From Otis tarda (Eukaryota; Chordata; Aves; Otidiformes; Otididae), in assembly GCA_026413225.1 (NCBI GenBank), contig CM048552.1:190808053-190872052 (forward strand): a stretch of 64,000 nucleotides of DNA. Direction: 5' to 3'. The translations under genes and the position numbers were made by a program. Within the stretch, counting starts at the first letter, position 1; each line of letters opens with the position of its first letter. Under the pieces are notes generated by a model. That model was not told the DNA's origin and made no database searches. It saw only the letters and a program-made list of their open reading frames with translations. Positions 26,554 through 38,268 of this stretch are shown piece by piece.

Positions 26554-28019
26554 TCAATACTTGATGGTAAGCCCTACTAAAGTTTTCCAATGTTATTTGC
26601 CCTCATTAGGCATTTTGCTGGTAGGAAGGTTAAGACATCCTGTAGCATCTTACTTCTTTTTATCATCTCTTCTCTTTGGTACACCGAACAACTCAAACTC
26701 CTTACACTGTACTTCACGGAATTTATCTCCCATCCATCAATCATTCTTATACCCTGCTCTTTTGTTGCCTCTGCAGTGTATGCATATCGTTCTTGAAGTG
26801 CTGACTATAGAACCAGATGGTAGGAGTTTTACTGAAGTTGTGCACAGAAATGAAATCACCTCCTCCTCTATTCTTCCTAGGCATCCAAGTATTGGACAAG
26901 TCTTTGTTGCCTCAGCACTGAGCTAAGAGAGCCCAGAGTATGCTATTATAAGAATCTCTACATTCTTTGAGTGGCTTCATCCCTCATCTCCTACCCTATA
27001 TCTCCTACCCTCTAGGTATAGTCTCAATTTTTTGCTCCTAGAGATTTTACTCAGCATTTGGCCATATTGAAATTTGTCTTTTTCTCAAGTTTCAGCTCAA
27101 AATTCTCAAGATTCAACATATCTCTCCAGTGGAATGCCTTTGCTTCTCATTTTGTATATCTCTAAGCAGTTAGGTTTGCCAGGAACAATTCTGTACTGTA
27201 ATCAAGACTGTTAATAAAAAATACCAAAGTAAGACCAAAAAGCGGCTCAAAGAAATTTCAGCACTATTAATAACTTCAGGTTTTACTTACGTGCTGTTAA
27301 TTCCAGTTAATGCAAATTTTAAAATCATAATACTACTTTTTGATTCCCTTTCTCTCTTACTTGCTAATATTTATTCATTTATTTATTTTGTTCAGAATGT
27401 TGGCTACATGCTGTGCTACAGACTGGTAAGCAATTACCAAAAGTCTTATTAGTTGACGGAAAACATGCCTGGACACACAAACAAAAATATTTCGGATGTG
27501 GCAGAGTTAGATAAAAGAACAAGGGAATAATATGAACAGGAAAATAAATAAAGTTCTGCAATCTCTCTGCTTTACAGCATCTGTGCTCCTGAGCACAAAA
27601 ATAATACAAAGGTTCTGAAAAGTTACCAAGGCCATGTTAAGCACCAAAACCTACTTTTTTCACATAAATTCTAAGAGACTTCCAGACTTCTACAGTATCT
27701 CAGAAAAATGGTTACCCTGTTCTTCCTAATCAAAACTAGGTATTGTTTAAGGAAATCAGAAACAAATTGTATCAGCATTGGTAGACGCCAAAGTGATGCC
27801 ACACTTGTGGTCTTTGGGAGTTTTTAAAGTAATGTAATTTAGAACCCAAGTTCTATCTGTGGTTTCCAAAGGAATGTTTTCGGGCAATTTTTCAATTGTT
27901 TCAAGAAGTATTGTGTCAAACACCCTAGAAAACTACTCCATGTGGATTAGGAAGACAGAGTGGATGAGGCCCTCTATAGACAGATAGGAGCAGCATAACA
28001 TGCACAAGCCCTCGTAATC

Positions 28020-30039
28020 ATGGAGGACTTCAGCCATCCTGATATCTGTAGAAGGGACAAAATAGCAGGGCACAAGCAACCCAGGAGGTTCCCGGAATGC
28101 ATTGATGATAACTTCCTCCTGCAAGTGATAAAGGACCCAACAAGGAGAGGTGCTATGCTGGACCTTGTTGTCACCAACAAGGAAGTACTGGTGGGGAATG
28201 TGGAGCTCAAAAGCAGCCTTGGCTGCAGTGACCATGAAATGGTGGAGTTCAAGATCCTTAGGGCAGCAAGGAGAGCACACAACAAGCTCACTACCGTGGA
28301 CTTTAGGAGAGCAGACTTTGGCCTGTTCAGGGATCTGATGGACAAAGTACCATGGGAAGAGTCTGGAGGGAAGAGTGGCTCAGGAAAGTTGGTTAATATT
28401 CAAGGATCACCTATTCCAAGCTCAGGAGTGATGCACCCCAACGAAGAGGAAGTAACGCAAAAACACCAGGAGGCCTGCATGGCTGCTAGACCAACTAAGA
28501 AACAAAAAGGAAGCCTACAGAGAGTGGAAGCAAGGACAGGCAGCCTGAGAGGAATACAGAGAAATTGTCTGAGTAGCCAGCGATCGAATCAGGAATGCTA
28601 AAGCCATGATAGAATTAAATCTGGCAAGGGATGTCAAGGGCAAGAAGAAAAGCTTCTATAGGTATATCGGTGATAAACGGGAGACTAGGGAAAATAAGAG
28701 CCCTCTCCGGAAGGAAATGGGAGAGTTGGTTACCTCGGGCATGGAGAAGGCTGTGGTACTCAAATGACTTTTTTGCCTCAGTCTTCACCAGCAAGTCCTC
28801 TAGCCACACCGCCCGAGTTGCAGAAGGCAAAGGTAAGGACTGGGAGAATGAAGAACTGCCCATGGTAGCAGAAGAGCAGGTTCAAGACCATCTAAGAAAC
28901 CTGAAGGTGCAGAAGTCCATGGGACCTAGAGACTCATCCACAGGTCCTGAGGGAACTGGCAGATGAAGTTGCTAAGCCACCATACATCATATTTGAGAAA
29001 GTCTGGTGAAGTTCCCACTGACTGGAAAAGGGGAAACTTAAGCCCCATTTTTAACAAGGGAAACAAGGAAGATATGGGGGACTACAGGGCATATTCTCCT
29101 CTGTGCCAGATCCTCCTGGAAACTATGCTAAGGCACATGGAAAATAAGGAGGTGATTGGTAACAGCCAACACGGCTTCACTAAGGGCAAATTGTGCCTGA
29201 CCAATTTGGTGGCCTTCTACGATGGGGTTACACTGTTGGAGGATAAGGGAAGAGCAACTGATGTAATCTACCTGGACTTGTGCAAAGCATTTGGCATTGC
29301 ACTGCACAAGTCTTGTCTCTAAACTGAAAAGGCAAGGATTTGATGGATGGACCGCTCACTGGATAAGGAATTGGCTGCACGGCTGCACTCAGAGAGTTGC
29401 GGTCAGTGGCTCAATGTCCAAGAGGAGACCAGTGTTAGCAACATGGACAGTGGGATAGAGTGCACCCTCAGCAAGTTTGCCGATGACACCGAGCTGTAAG
29501 GTGTTGATACCAGGCTGGAAGGGAGGAATGCCATCCAGAGGGACCCATGCAAACCTCATGAAGTTCAACCAGGCCAAGTGCAAGGTCCTGCACCTGGGTC
29601 GTGGCAATCCCAGGCACAAATTGGCTGCTCTCTGGATCGAGAGCAGCCCTGAGGAGAAGGACTTGGGAGTGATGGTGGAGGAGAAGCTCAACATGAGTCA
29701 GAAATGTGTTCTTGCGGCCCAGAAGGCCAACTGCATCCTGGGCTGCATCAAAAGAAGTGTGACCAGCAGGTCGAGAGAGGTGATTCTGCCCCTCTACTCT
29801 GCTCTGGTGAGACCCCACCTGGAGTACTGCATCCAGCTCTGGAGACTCCAATGTAAAAAAGATATGAACATGTTGGAGCGAGTCCAGAGGAGGGCTACAA
29901 AGATGATCAGAGGGCTGGAGCACCTTTCCTATGAGGACAGGCTGAGAGAGTTGGGGCTGTTCAGCCTGGAGAAGAGGAGGCTCCGGGGAGACCTGATAGC
30001 GGTCTTCCAATACCTCAAGGGGGCCTACAAGAAAGCTGG
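28020..30039 (+). pseudogene. CR1 ORF2 remnant: endonuclease C-terminus plus reverse transcriptase
   Basis: The broken frames at 28020-28601, 28631-28966, 28963-29322 and 29477 onward together follow CR1 ORF2. The first part carries the end of the exonuclease-endonuclease-phosphatase fold: the element motif usually read GDFNHPDIC appears as EDFSHPDIC, and LGCSDHEMVEF keeps the SDH motif that holds the catalytic His. Later landmarks are [17 protein letters not shown] (frameshifted) and a retained FADD box at about 29478-29490. The segment that should carry [10 protein letters not shown] before it is deleted near 29430-29440, and a second short deletion lies near 29545. The C-terminal part ([20 protein letters not shown]) is well preserved up to the LTR insertion point. 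Confidence 0.9.
30035..30039 (+). repeat. Target-site duplication GCTGG, left copy
   Basis: GCTGG directly precedes the LTR's first TG and is repeated exactly at 31168-31172 after its final CA. Removing the LTR and one copy restores a continuous CR1 sequence that agrees with the other CR1 copy in the window. This identifies both boundaries to the base. Confidence 0.93.
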
Positions 30040-31167
30040 TGTTGTGGTTTTGTTTAGTGAGCGGGGGCCTAAGGTGGTAGCTCCCCTTTGTTCAGTGGAC
30101 TTGGCCAGGCCTAGGGCGGACCCGCTGCTGGCCAAGGCCGAGACGATTGGTAGCAGAATGTTCCGTGATAACGCCTCTGCGATGTATTTAAGAAGGGGAA
30201 AACAGAAAAAAAAGAGAGAAAAGAAGATCTGAAGAAGCTGAGCGGGGGGCAGAGGTGCAGAAGGGGAGGCGCAGACCTCATGGGCCTTGCAGGCCTCACC
30301 CTCTGGCCTCTCGCCAGGCAGCTGACTGGGCCCGACTTGGCCCAGCCTGGCTGCAAGAAGTGGAGAGGAGATGAGATGGATGATGTGAAGAGATTCTGAG
30401 AGGAGTCTGCCAGCCTGTTGTGAAGAACTTTTCTTGTGAGAGGAACAGCTGCAGACGCCAAGGTCAGTGAAGAAGGACGGGGAGGAGTAATGTGGCTCCT
30501 GGCCAAGATTCCCCTGCAGCCTGTGGTGACAACCATGGTGGAGCAGGTTGTCCCCCTGCAGCCCATGGAGGTCCATGGAGAAGCAGAGATCCACTTGGAG
30601 CCCGCGGAGGACCCCACACCAGGGGAGGTGGATACCTGAAGGCGGCTGTGGCCCGTGGAGGGCCCGCTGGGGCAGCTGTTCTGGAGGGACTGCACCCCAT
30701 GGAAGAGATGACCCACGCCGGAGCAGTTTCATGAAGGACTGTGGCGTATGGGTGGGACCCCACAACAGAGCAGGGGAGGAATGTGAGGAGTTCTTCCCCC
30801 GACCATGAAGCAGCAGCGTAAAACAACACGTGATGAACTGACCGCAACCCCCATTCCCTCTTCCCCTCCCTGTGCCACTCAGGGGGGGAAGGTAGTAGAG
30901 ATAATGTTAAGCTCAGGAAGAGGGAGGGATGGGGGAAGGTTATCTTGTTCTCTGTCTCATTATCCTGCTGTTTTTAGTAATAAATTAATAGTTTTCCCCA
31001 AGTCAAGTCTGTTTTGCCCGTAACGGTAACTTTAAGGATTTTCTCCCTGTCCTTATCTCAAGCCTCAAGCCTTTTTTCTTATATTATCTCCCCCTATTCT
31101 CTTGGAGGGTGGGGGGAGTGAGAGAGAGACTGCATAGTCTGGTCCCCATCGGGGCTGAACTACAACA
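30040..31167 (+). mobile_element. Solo LTR of an avian endogenous retrovirus (ERVL-like)
   Basis: This 1,128-bp insertion begins TGTTGTGGTT and ends AACTACAACA, so the ends are the imperfect inverted repeat TGTTGT(G/A)GTT with canonical TG...CA termini. It is flanked by the 5-bp duplication GCTGG. A TATA-like TATTTAAG lies at 30185-30192 and an AATAAA polyadenylation signal at 30979-30984, both reading on the plus strand. No internal gag-pol sequence, primer-binding site or polypurine tract is present, so it is a solo LTR left by recombination between two LTRs. The central part (30240-30900) is GC-rich, unlike its surroundings. The 3' third resembles LTRs I associate with avian class III (ERVL) elements; that family assignment is from memory. 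The open frames inside are not genes. Confidence 0.88.
30979..30984 (+). promoter_or_regulatory. LTR polyadenylation signal AATAAA
   Basis: AATAAA is followed within about 35 bases by a TGTTTTG-type GT-rich stretch, as expected at the R/U5 boundary of a retroviral LTR. It reads on the plus strand, antisense to NBEA, so it should not truncate NBEA transcripts. Confidence 0.6.
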
Positions 31168-31172
31168 GCTGG
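31168..31172 (+). repeat. Target-site duplication GCTGG, right copy
   Basis: This is the second copy of the 5-bp target duplication, immediately after the LTR end and leading into the CR1 continuation GAGAGGGACTTTTGACAAGG. Confidence 0.93.
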
Positions 31173-31468
31173 AGAGGGACTTTTGACAAGGGCGTGTAGT
31201 GATAGGATGAGGAGTAACGGCTTTATGCTGAAAAAGGATAGATTTAGATTAGATACAAAGAAGAAATTCTTCACTATGAGGGTGGTGAGGCACTGGAACA
31301 GGTTGTCCAGAGAAGTTGTGGATGCCCCATTTCTGGAAGTGTTCAAGGTCAGGCTGGATGGGGCTTTGAGCGACCTGATCTAGTGGAAGGTGTCCCTGCC
31401 CAGGGCAGGAGGCTGGAACTAGATGATCTTCAAGGTCTCTTCCAACCCAAACCGTTCTATGATTCTCT
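31173..31468 (+). mobile_element. CR1 3' end, continuation after the LTR
   Basis: This is the CR1 tail belonging to the copy that starts at about 27930. It encodes [20 protein letters not shown] and the usual C-terminal [15 protein letters not shown], followed by a stop and a short 3' UTR with CTTCCAACCCAAACCGTTC. It ends in the degenerate terminal repeat TTCTATGATTCTCTG. The frame is open across 31183-31383. Confidence 0.93.
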
Positions 31469-34400
31469 GATTACCACTGAATATTTTCATAGGGCCATGT
31501 GGTGAGTTAATGAGGAGAAACAGATTCTGCTCCTATCAGCACAAAAATGTTTTCTGTTTTATCTGATTTGAATTGTGCATGTACTAGAAACATATCAAAT
31601 GCACACCAAAGAATTTGTCAGAGCTCTGGCTGATCTTCTACTCTGCTAACGATATAGGAAAATGAAAAGCATTGGTAATGTTTGTTTGGTATTTCACTGA
31701 AGAGAAAGGAAAGCATTGTGTGTGACTATGTTTCAATCTTGAACCTATTGTTACAGCTCAAGACACTCCAAGAATAGCTGTAGTGAAAATATTTTTACCC
31801 ATCTGTGCTTGACAAAAAGAGGATATAACTTTTCTTTCAGATACAGATCAGATTACACTTGCCTGTAACATTTTCACCTAAAAGCTAGAATGTTGTAATG
31901 CACTTTACAAGGAGGGAATTTGCAGACCATATGGAAACTAGAGTTAGTGAAAACATATCTGTGCAAGTGTTAAATGGAACTTCACAATGAGCATTGCTAA
32001 GCTCAAATATGTGACCTACACATATTGCATGTTTGTTTCCAATTAGATTCTATATGGACAATTTTAACCTTTGCAACTTCTGTTCTCTGAGGCATTGAAA
32101 GAACCTCAGTTGATGAACCACAGTAGTGTTGGGATGGTTTTGGTACACTCTCTTTGAAGCTATTTGCATTCAATTGCAAACCAGTCCTTTTTAACCTATC
32201 ATTGAGTACAATTTCCACTTACAAAATATTCTAGGAAGCTGACGAAACATTTGAAATTCAGTCGAGTGCTAGATACCTTTGAAGAAAGAATTGTTTTGGA
32301 AAAAGGAGCAAAACCGCGTCATATTTCAGTAAGTAAACAGATTAAGAGTTTTACCAATAAACTGCAGTGTCAGATTACTACTTGATAGAGTTCCTCTCCT
32401 ACCAGTCACATTTGGGAATTTAAATGAACAAACAAGAAAAATAAACAGTTTTGAGTATGAGTGGTCCAAGTTTTGATCTGGACTGACAAGATCATTGCAG
32501 CCTGTTAATTTCAACTCCACTCAACGAATAAATTGGCCAGTCTTCCATGTGACAGAATGATGATACAAGCTAAAAGAAAATGAGGTGGCATGGTATGACT
32601 GCAAGATTTTTCACCAAAAGTTTGAGACAGCTCAACTACTACAAAAAGGTGAAATCATAACTAAGTTGTAGACACATTTCCAAATATACATTCACAACAC
32701 ATATCTCAAAGCATCAGATATTCCAGAAAGTTTGCATAATTAACCTGTTTTAGAAGTATTAAAAATATTTTTTTTTCTGTTCCCTTTTCTTTTGTGCTTT
32801 CTCTTCAGTAGGCAAAACCTCAGCTACAAAACTGTGGATATTCTTACAAAGTCTGAAACGATTTAGTAATTCTTCCACACAGGCCTGCAGAAGAGCACTA
32901 GAGAGAGCTTCAGAAAAAAAAACACACACCATCAAGGATGGCTGAAGGTATTCAGATTTTAGAAAATCTAATAGGGGAAAGGCTTTATACCATATGGAGG
33001 TTTTGAAAGACAGCAAGAGGAAGGAAGGTATTTTTATGTTCCAAGACTGAATTATCAGAAGAAAAGGACATGCTTTCTAGAATGCAACAGATACTTCTAT
33101 GGTGATCAATTTGAAAAACAGACAGCACCTTCAGACTTGATTAAATGAAGTTTATTTGCTCCTTTTTGACTGTTACAACTAAAGCCTTTACACATAAAGC
33201 AATAAATTAAACTATTTCATATAAAACTGTCAAGCTAATTACTGCTTGCTATTAAAAAAAAAAATAAATTATCAAAACCCCACAAGAATTCGCCGTATTC
33301 ATGTATCTTCAATAATGCCACTAAAACACTCTGTTTCGCAGAGTCATTACACGGAAAGCACTTCAAGGACCACCACTGGTTTTCAGTAAACAATGACAGG
33401 ATATTTTTTAAAGTAAATCAGGTATCAGACTAGGAGAGAATTTTGAATTGTCTTTTAAAGGCAACTTAGCTAGGCAAGAATTCAGTTTAGTTGAGATCAA
33501 GGGTCTCATCCAGGCAATGAAGTAAGAAATGATGAGAAATACACAATGACTACAAAAGCATCTGTGTTCTCTGCTACGGAAAAAAAAACTCAACTGTTTT
33601 AGACAGAGCAAACAGAAATTAAAGTCCTGAAGTGTAAAAATCTAAGGTATGCTTGCATTTTTTCTTTACCAATTACTATCTCAATATCTTAGGAAGAAAG
33701 GACTGGTTTTCAGAAATCAGGAATGAGAGAGTGATTGAAAAAAAGGTTAAACATAACACTCAGGAAAAGTGATGGGAAGGACAGTACTTATTTTAGAACT
33801 TGATGTTTGGTTCATAAACAATGATTCCTGAGCCTGAATTAGTTGGCTGAGTCATAGATCGGACAAAATTTGAACAGCAGTCCAAGTGGATATTGGAAGA
33901 ATGCTAACAGCCAACAAACTCATCTCTTTCTGGACAGGCAATGAGATAAACTCATCTTGCTATATAGTTGTGAGGTTCCTGTGGTCTCAAGCTTTTCAGT
34001 CTTTGTCACATGCTGGAAACTGTTGTAGCCTTGCTCACACCATGAATCTGACCAAAAGATGAAGTCATAATAACACCAGTGAAGAACTTTTTTAATCTAT
34101 AAAAGAGCTCAGATGAAACCAAGACAATTTTATTTGTATTGTATAAAAGCTATAGTGCAATTAATCAATTGCCAAATGGAAAAGGATAACACTGCTACAA
34201 ATTTTGCAGTCAACTTCACTAAAATAAGAGACTTAAGAAAGGAATCCATAAAATATCAAAGTCATCTCAATGTTCTCAATAAGCATTTCAGACCATTAAC
34301 TTCAGGTGTCATTAAGTGAGAACTGCAACTTACCCATAGCTGTAAAATAAACAGTATAAAATACCTGAAGCTTCTGAGAATTACTAAGCTACTATACCAT

Positions 34401-34895
34401 TCCTTGGTATTATTAAACAATAATTAGAAAAAAAAAAAAAAGGAAAAGGCTATTTAGAAGATTCCAGTTACAAGGTGTGTCCCTACCAAATACCGATACA
34501 TGTATCAATAATTCTGGAGCATAGTCTTCAATTTACTTTTTTAATAGGAATTGATTACATTTTTTAAAATTGTATTCTTCACAATTTCCTCAAGTCAGGC
34601 TGAAACACTTACATAATTATTCTGAGGATGAAAAAGCAAACTACAGAGAGGTTTTTTGCATTCCAAGATGACAGGACTTATGTTTACACAGCATCTCAGA
34701 GATAAAAAGGGGTACAAAAGCTATCATTTTAAATTTTTTTAAATGAAAATAAATGCAAGGAAGTGCAATAACAACACATTAACCACTGATTCATTTATTT
34801 ATTAAAAATAGTTATAATGTCTACTGAAAATGAAAAATTGTTCATATTAAATCACTAATAGCTAAAATAATATAATTTCATAACAGAAACAGTAC

Positions 34896-35023
34896 CTTCA
34901 ATCAACAGCTCTTGTCCATGACTGCCCAACAATGTTCGGGATAGGAAAGGGGCAAAATCAACAAAAATTTCTCGCAGGAGAGGGGCCACCTTTTCTAAGG
35001 CTCTTTCAAGCTTTGCAGTGATA
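34896..35023 (-). CDS. NBEA: NBEA internal exon ([16 protein letters not shown]...LLIE)
   Basis: This 128-bp exon has the acceptor TTTTTTCACAG (AG at 35025-35024) and donor GTACT at 34895-34891. Its first T completes the Ser codon begun by AG in the previous exon, then 42 codons follow ([42 protein letters not shown]), then one base of a Gly codon. The alternating charged and hydrophobic pattern at the start suggests an amphipathic helix. The segment is shared by neurobeachin and LRBA and is highly conserved in vertebrates (family knowledge). An in-frame ATG in the intron upstream is an artefact of reading through the acceptor and not a start. Confidence 0.94.
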
Positions 35024-38000
35024 CTGTGAAAAAACAGAGACCATGATTGGAAGAGCACTTAGCAACAGAAATTAAATGATGTCAAATCATACCTGTTTTT
35101 AAAAGTTGTAAGCTTCTTTAGAAAAGAGGATTATCATAATCTGATTAAACTTTACAGTGTTTCTCATAGAATTATAGAATAGTTTGGGTTGGAAGGGACC
35201 TTTAAAGGTCATCTAGTCCAACCCCCCTGCAAGGAGAAGGGACATCTCCAACCAGATCAGGTTGCTCAGAGCCCCATCCAACCCAGCCTTGAATGTTTCC
35301 AGGGATGCGGCATCAACCACCTCTCTGGGCAACCTGTGCCAGTGTTCCACATCCATCATGTATGCAAACATGAGCATTGTGCTAAGGATTGTACCCCTTA
35401 AGAATCCTTTTTCTCTTTTAAAACTTCATAGGGAATAACACCTGTGCCCTCTGAAACTCTTACGCTAAGACTAAAAACTTGCTGTGTTATCTCAAAGAAG
35501 TGAACTATTACTTAAAAATAGAAATGAAATTACATAACTATTCCGGTCTACCAAGAATTTTTGCTGTTCTTTTTCAGACTGCTGGTGGCTGAAGGGGTTT
35601 TCTTTGTGCTTGAATTATGGCACCAAAATATTATTGGCATTTAAAAGCGCAATTACAGGAAGAATTACATTTTTTTTGTCAGAATCTAAGAGAGTTAACA
35701 TTGACATTTAAATTTTATGTTGTATCTACTATCTGTAAACACTAAATAAATGTGGACTTCTAAATTCAGATCACATGAAGATCCCTACATTTAAAAAGAA
35801 AGTTGACATTATAAACAAATTGGAAGTTTTCCTTCATTAGCTTAAATTATTTTACTGAATTCTTACAGCTTATTTTCTTTCCATGTGCTGCTTTCTCACT
35901 TCAGACTCAGATATTGATTTTCTAATACTCTAAAGGATGGATTTGTATCACCAACCTTGTTTTAGACGATTAGTTGAAGTGAATTTCACTATGCTAAAGC
36001 CTCTATTGACTCTGCTTGAAACACAGGTGACTAGCTTAGATTTTTTTAATTTGAAACACGAATCTACTTCAAGCTTTTGCTGCTAGAGATAAAAAGCCTA
36101 TTAGATTAACCCAGACTTCTCTAAATAATGTTTTAAAATATGCTTTCACTGTAAATTGTTTTAAAAGGCCTGACTTTAGAATTCATTTAACTCTGAAAAG
36201 ATTATGTACACTTAAAAAAATTGAAGTTCAAAAGTTTTAAAATTAAGATCAATTTTTATCAAGTAATATGTGAGATGTGGATGTGCTATTAAACAACATC
36301 TTGAATGAGCTATTAAACACCTTGTTATCAAATGGATAGCTGATGGATCTTATATATTATAGATCTATTCATGGGCAATTGGAAATAGTATTCTGTGAAA
36401 ATGTGAGATCAAAGATTACCACTGTTTTAAAAAGCATATCGAAGGACAGAAATTAATATTTAAATAGATTTTTTAAAAATCCTTTTTCCTTCATATAAAT
36501 CTCTGGTACTTTTACATGTTGAAAACTGACTGCAGTTCTGGTTCTTCAGTTTCAAAAAGAACAAACAGAATTAAGAAAAGAAGTTCACATAGAGACATCC
36601 CAAAAAATGCTTCAGGGAAGCAGGTAGCCCTGCCTTTCCTATCCATACACAGGCACATAGAGCAGCAAAAGAGAGAGTCTGATCTGATTCTACAGCTGTT
36701 TCTAACATCTGTTATACCTTAAAATGCGTCCTGCAATCATGAGGGAACTTTCTGTGGGGATTAATGTAACCAGTTTTCCTGAGTGAACTATGAGGTTTTT
36801 TAGTTTTTTTTTTTTGTAAAGAATTAATACTGTGGTTTTTTCCTTTCCATTTTTAGACATTCAAGGCAAACAAACTCTTAATAGCTTTCAAATTCAAGAT
36901 TATTTATTTTATTTATTAGTGATACAGTTTAACTATAAATTCAAATACTTCAGTATCTGAACTTTAAAAAAGATTTTGCCCTCAGAAAAGCACTGTCCAA
37001 ACATATGAAGAAGATAACAAGCAAAAGAAGTGGTTTAATCACACCACGATTTTATTAACTTGCTGTGTAACATTGTCAAGCAATAAACAATGCCATACAT
37101 TTGTATGTCATTCTCTTCTTGATCATTTGCACCTTTTTGGAGTGCAGTCAACAGCAATCATGCTTTCAACCTGGGCCCACGCCCATTGTTGTGATTCCAC
37201 CTGTGCCACTCACCTGAGAATTCAGACAGGACTAGCAAAAAAAAAGGCAATTTTGCACTGTGTGTTAAATCACTGAAGCATCAACACTTTTCTACAGGTT
37301 ACCTAGGGCCCTTGATTTAAGTTTATTTCCTTTCTGTTTCATTAAGGAGTGAAATTTTCTTATTCATGAACTTTTAAGTTCCTGAACAGCTAGCTTGGTT
37401 GCTATCTCCACTGCCACTTTCTTAAAACCATGTCAAAGAGGCCAATCAACTAAAGGATACTTGGCAACTCCTTAGTACACCCTGTGTAAACTTTTTAGGG
37501 CAGACAGGTATGCATCTTGAAAAGGTCGAAAATTTGTCTTTGAAGTGTGCAGCAGCACAACTGAATACTTTTACAAAATAATAACCTATTACACAAAGAT
37601 ATTTAACAGGAATTTAGAGAGCATTTTCCTAGGTGCTAGTCAGGGTAAGAGGGGTATCAGCTATTCCAATGGCACATGTCTCTTGCAACACCAACCGAGT
37701 TCTTGTGCACCATTGAGTTAGCTGCACGAATACATGCCCGATTTCATCCCCTACAGTTTAAATAGGGCCTTCGTACACTCAGAAGAGGTTGTGTCTCTCT
37801 TTCCACTTGCTAGTGCTCCATTGCCAAGTTGTGCTTGCGTTCCAACTCCTACTATCATTATTGAGCAATGTAAAAAGCTGTTCAACTAAAAAATGACTTT
37901 TAATGAAGTTTTAGTGTCTGGCATAGTTTGAACCAATTAGACTTTTCAGTGAAGCATTACTTTAGTATATACATTCTTAGTCCTGAAAAATTATATAAAT

Positions 38001-38141
38001 ATACACTGTATTAAAAACTACAATAATGCATATTAAACGAGCTAAAATATATTTTACTATATTTTTTATTTTTACATTATTTTGTATGTATGAAGTTGGA
38101 GGAGAAATTATAATTAATATCAAAAGATAGAACTTGTGTAC
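35024..38141 (-). other. NBEA: NBEA intron, 3.1 kb
   Basis: This is an intron with donor GTACA at 38141-38137 and acceptor AG at 35025-35024. It contains one CR1 tail (35164-35360) only about 140 bp downstream of the acceptor edge. The remainder is AT-rich unique DNA with no recognised element. Confidence 0.88.
35164..35360 (-). mobile_element. CR1 LINE 3' end, 197 bp
   Basis: This is the complement of a CR1 tail. TCATAGAATTATAGAATAG is the terminal repeat, followed by GGTTGGAAGGGACCTTTAAA and CCAACCCCCCTGCAAGG, then the end of ORF2 in reverse (GATCAGGTTGCTCAGAGCC). Similarity fades at about 35360. It is in NBEA-sense orientation and lies between the acceptor of exon 34896-35023 and the rest of the intron. 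It therefore sits within about 140-340 bases upstream of that exon in the transcript. Confidence 0.93.
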
Positions 38142-38268
38142 CTCATGTTTTCAGCTGAATCCTCTGGCATTGGAGCAACAGTTTGGACAGCTGGGAGATT
38201 TTTGCTGGTAGCACCATTCACAAAGCTGGATGACGAAGAGGAAGAAGAAGATCCTGAGTCTACTGCAC
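38142..38268 (-). CDS. NBEA: NBEA internal exon with nine-serine run
   Basis: This 127-bp exon has an acceptor ending GGGGGACAG (AG at 38270-38269) and donor GTACA. GT completes the Gly codon begun in the previous exon; 41 codons follow, reading AVDSG, nine serines, FVNGATSKNLPAVQTVAPMP, EDSAENM, then AG. The serine run uses mixed codons (TCT, TCC, TCG, TCA, AGC), so it is not a recent microsatellite expansion. The segment is low-complexity and probably disordered, a linker between the folded N-terminal half and the helical region that follows. It is, as I recall, characteristic of NBEA rather than LRBA. Confidence 0.94.

Larger units (their letters stand above)
27930..31468 (+). mobile_element. 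CR1 LINE, longer copy split by an LTR
   Basis: This is a CR1 on the plus strand, antisense to NBEA. It covers the endonuclease C-terminus, the reverse transcriptase and the 3' end, and finishes in TTCTATGATTCTCTG at about 31455-31468. A 1,128-bp LTR was inserted at 30040-31167, so the CR1 portions are 27930-30039 and 31168-31468. The left edge is approximate: similarity to the CR1 endonuclease region fades upstream of about 27930. It has internal deletions and several frameshifts, so it is long dead and, on the visible damage, more degraded than the 24502-26396 copy. Confidence 0.93.
11799..34895 (-). other. NBEA: NBEA intron, 23.1 kb, with a transposon cluster
   Basis: This is an intron with donor GTACT at 34895-34891 and acceptor AG at 11800-11799. 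Most of it is AT-rich unique DNA. Repeats are concentrated at 24502-31468: two long CR1 copies, an inverted CR1 piece and a solo LTR. The 1.4 kb at 26554-27929 between the CR1 copies is unique, with only a small tandem duplication of a TATCTCCTACCC unit at about 26987-27013. A short AC-dinucleotide run sits at 24051-24062. No coding exon was recognised in the intron. Confidence 0.85.

Noticed and set aside
26390..26926. A 178-codon plus-strand open frame
   Set aside because: Its first third is the inverted CR1 fragment and the rest is unique intron sequence; the fusion is accidental.
30025..30847. Several long open frames on both strands at 30025-30847 (up to 246 codons)
   Set aside because: They lie in the GC-rich part of a non-coding LTR, where stop codons are rare, overlap one another in several frames and show no retroviral protein motif.
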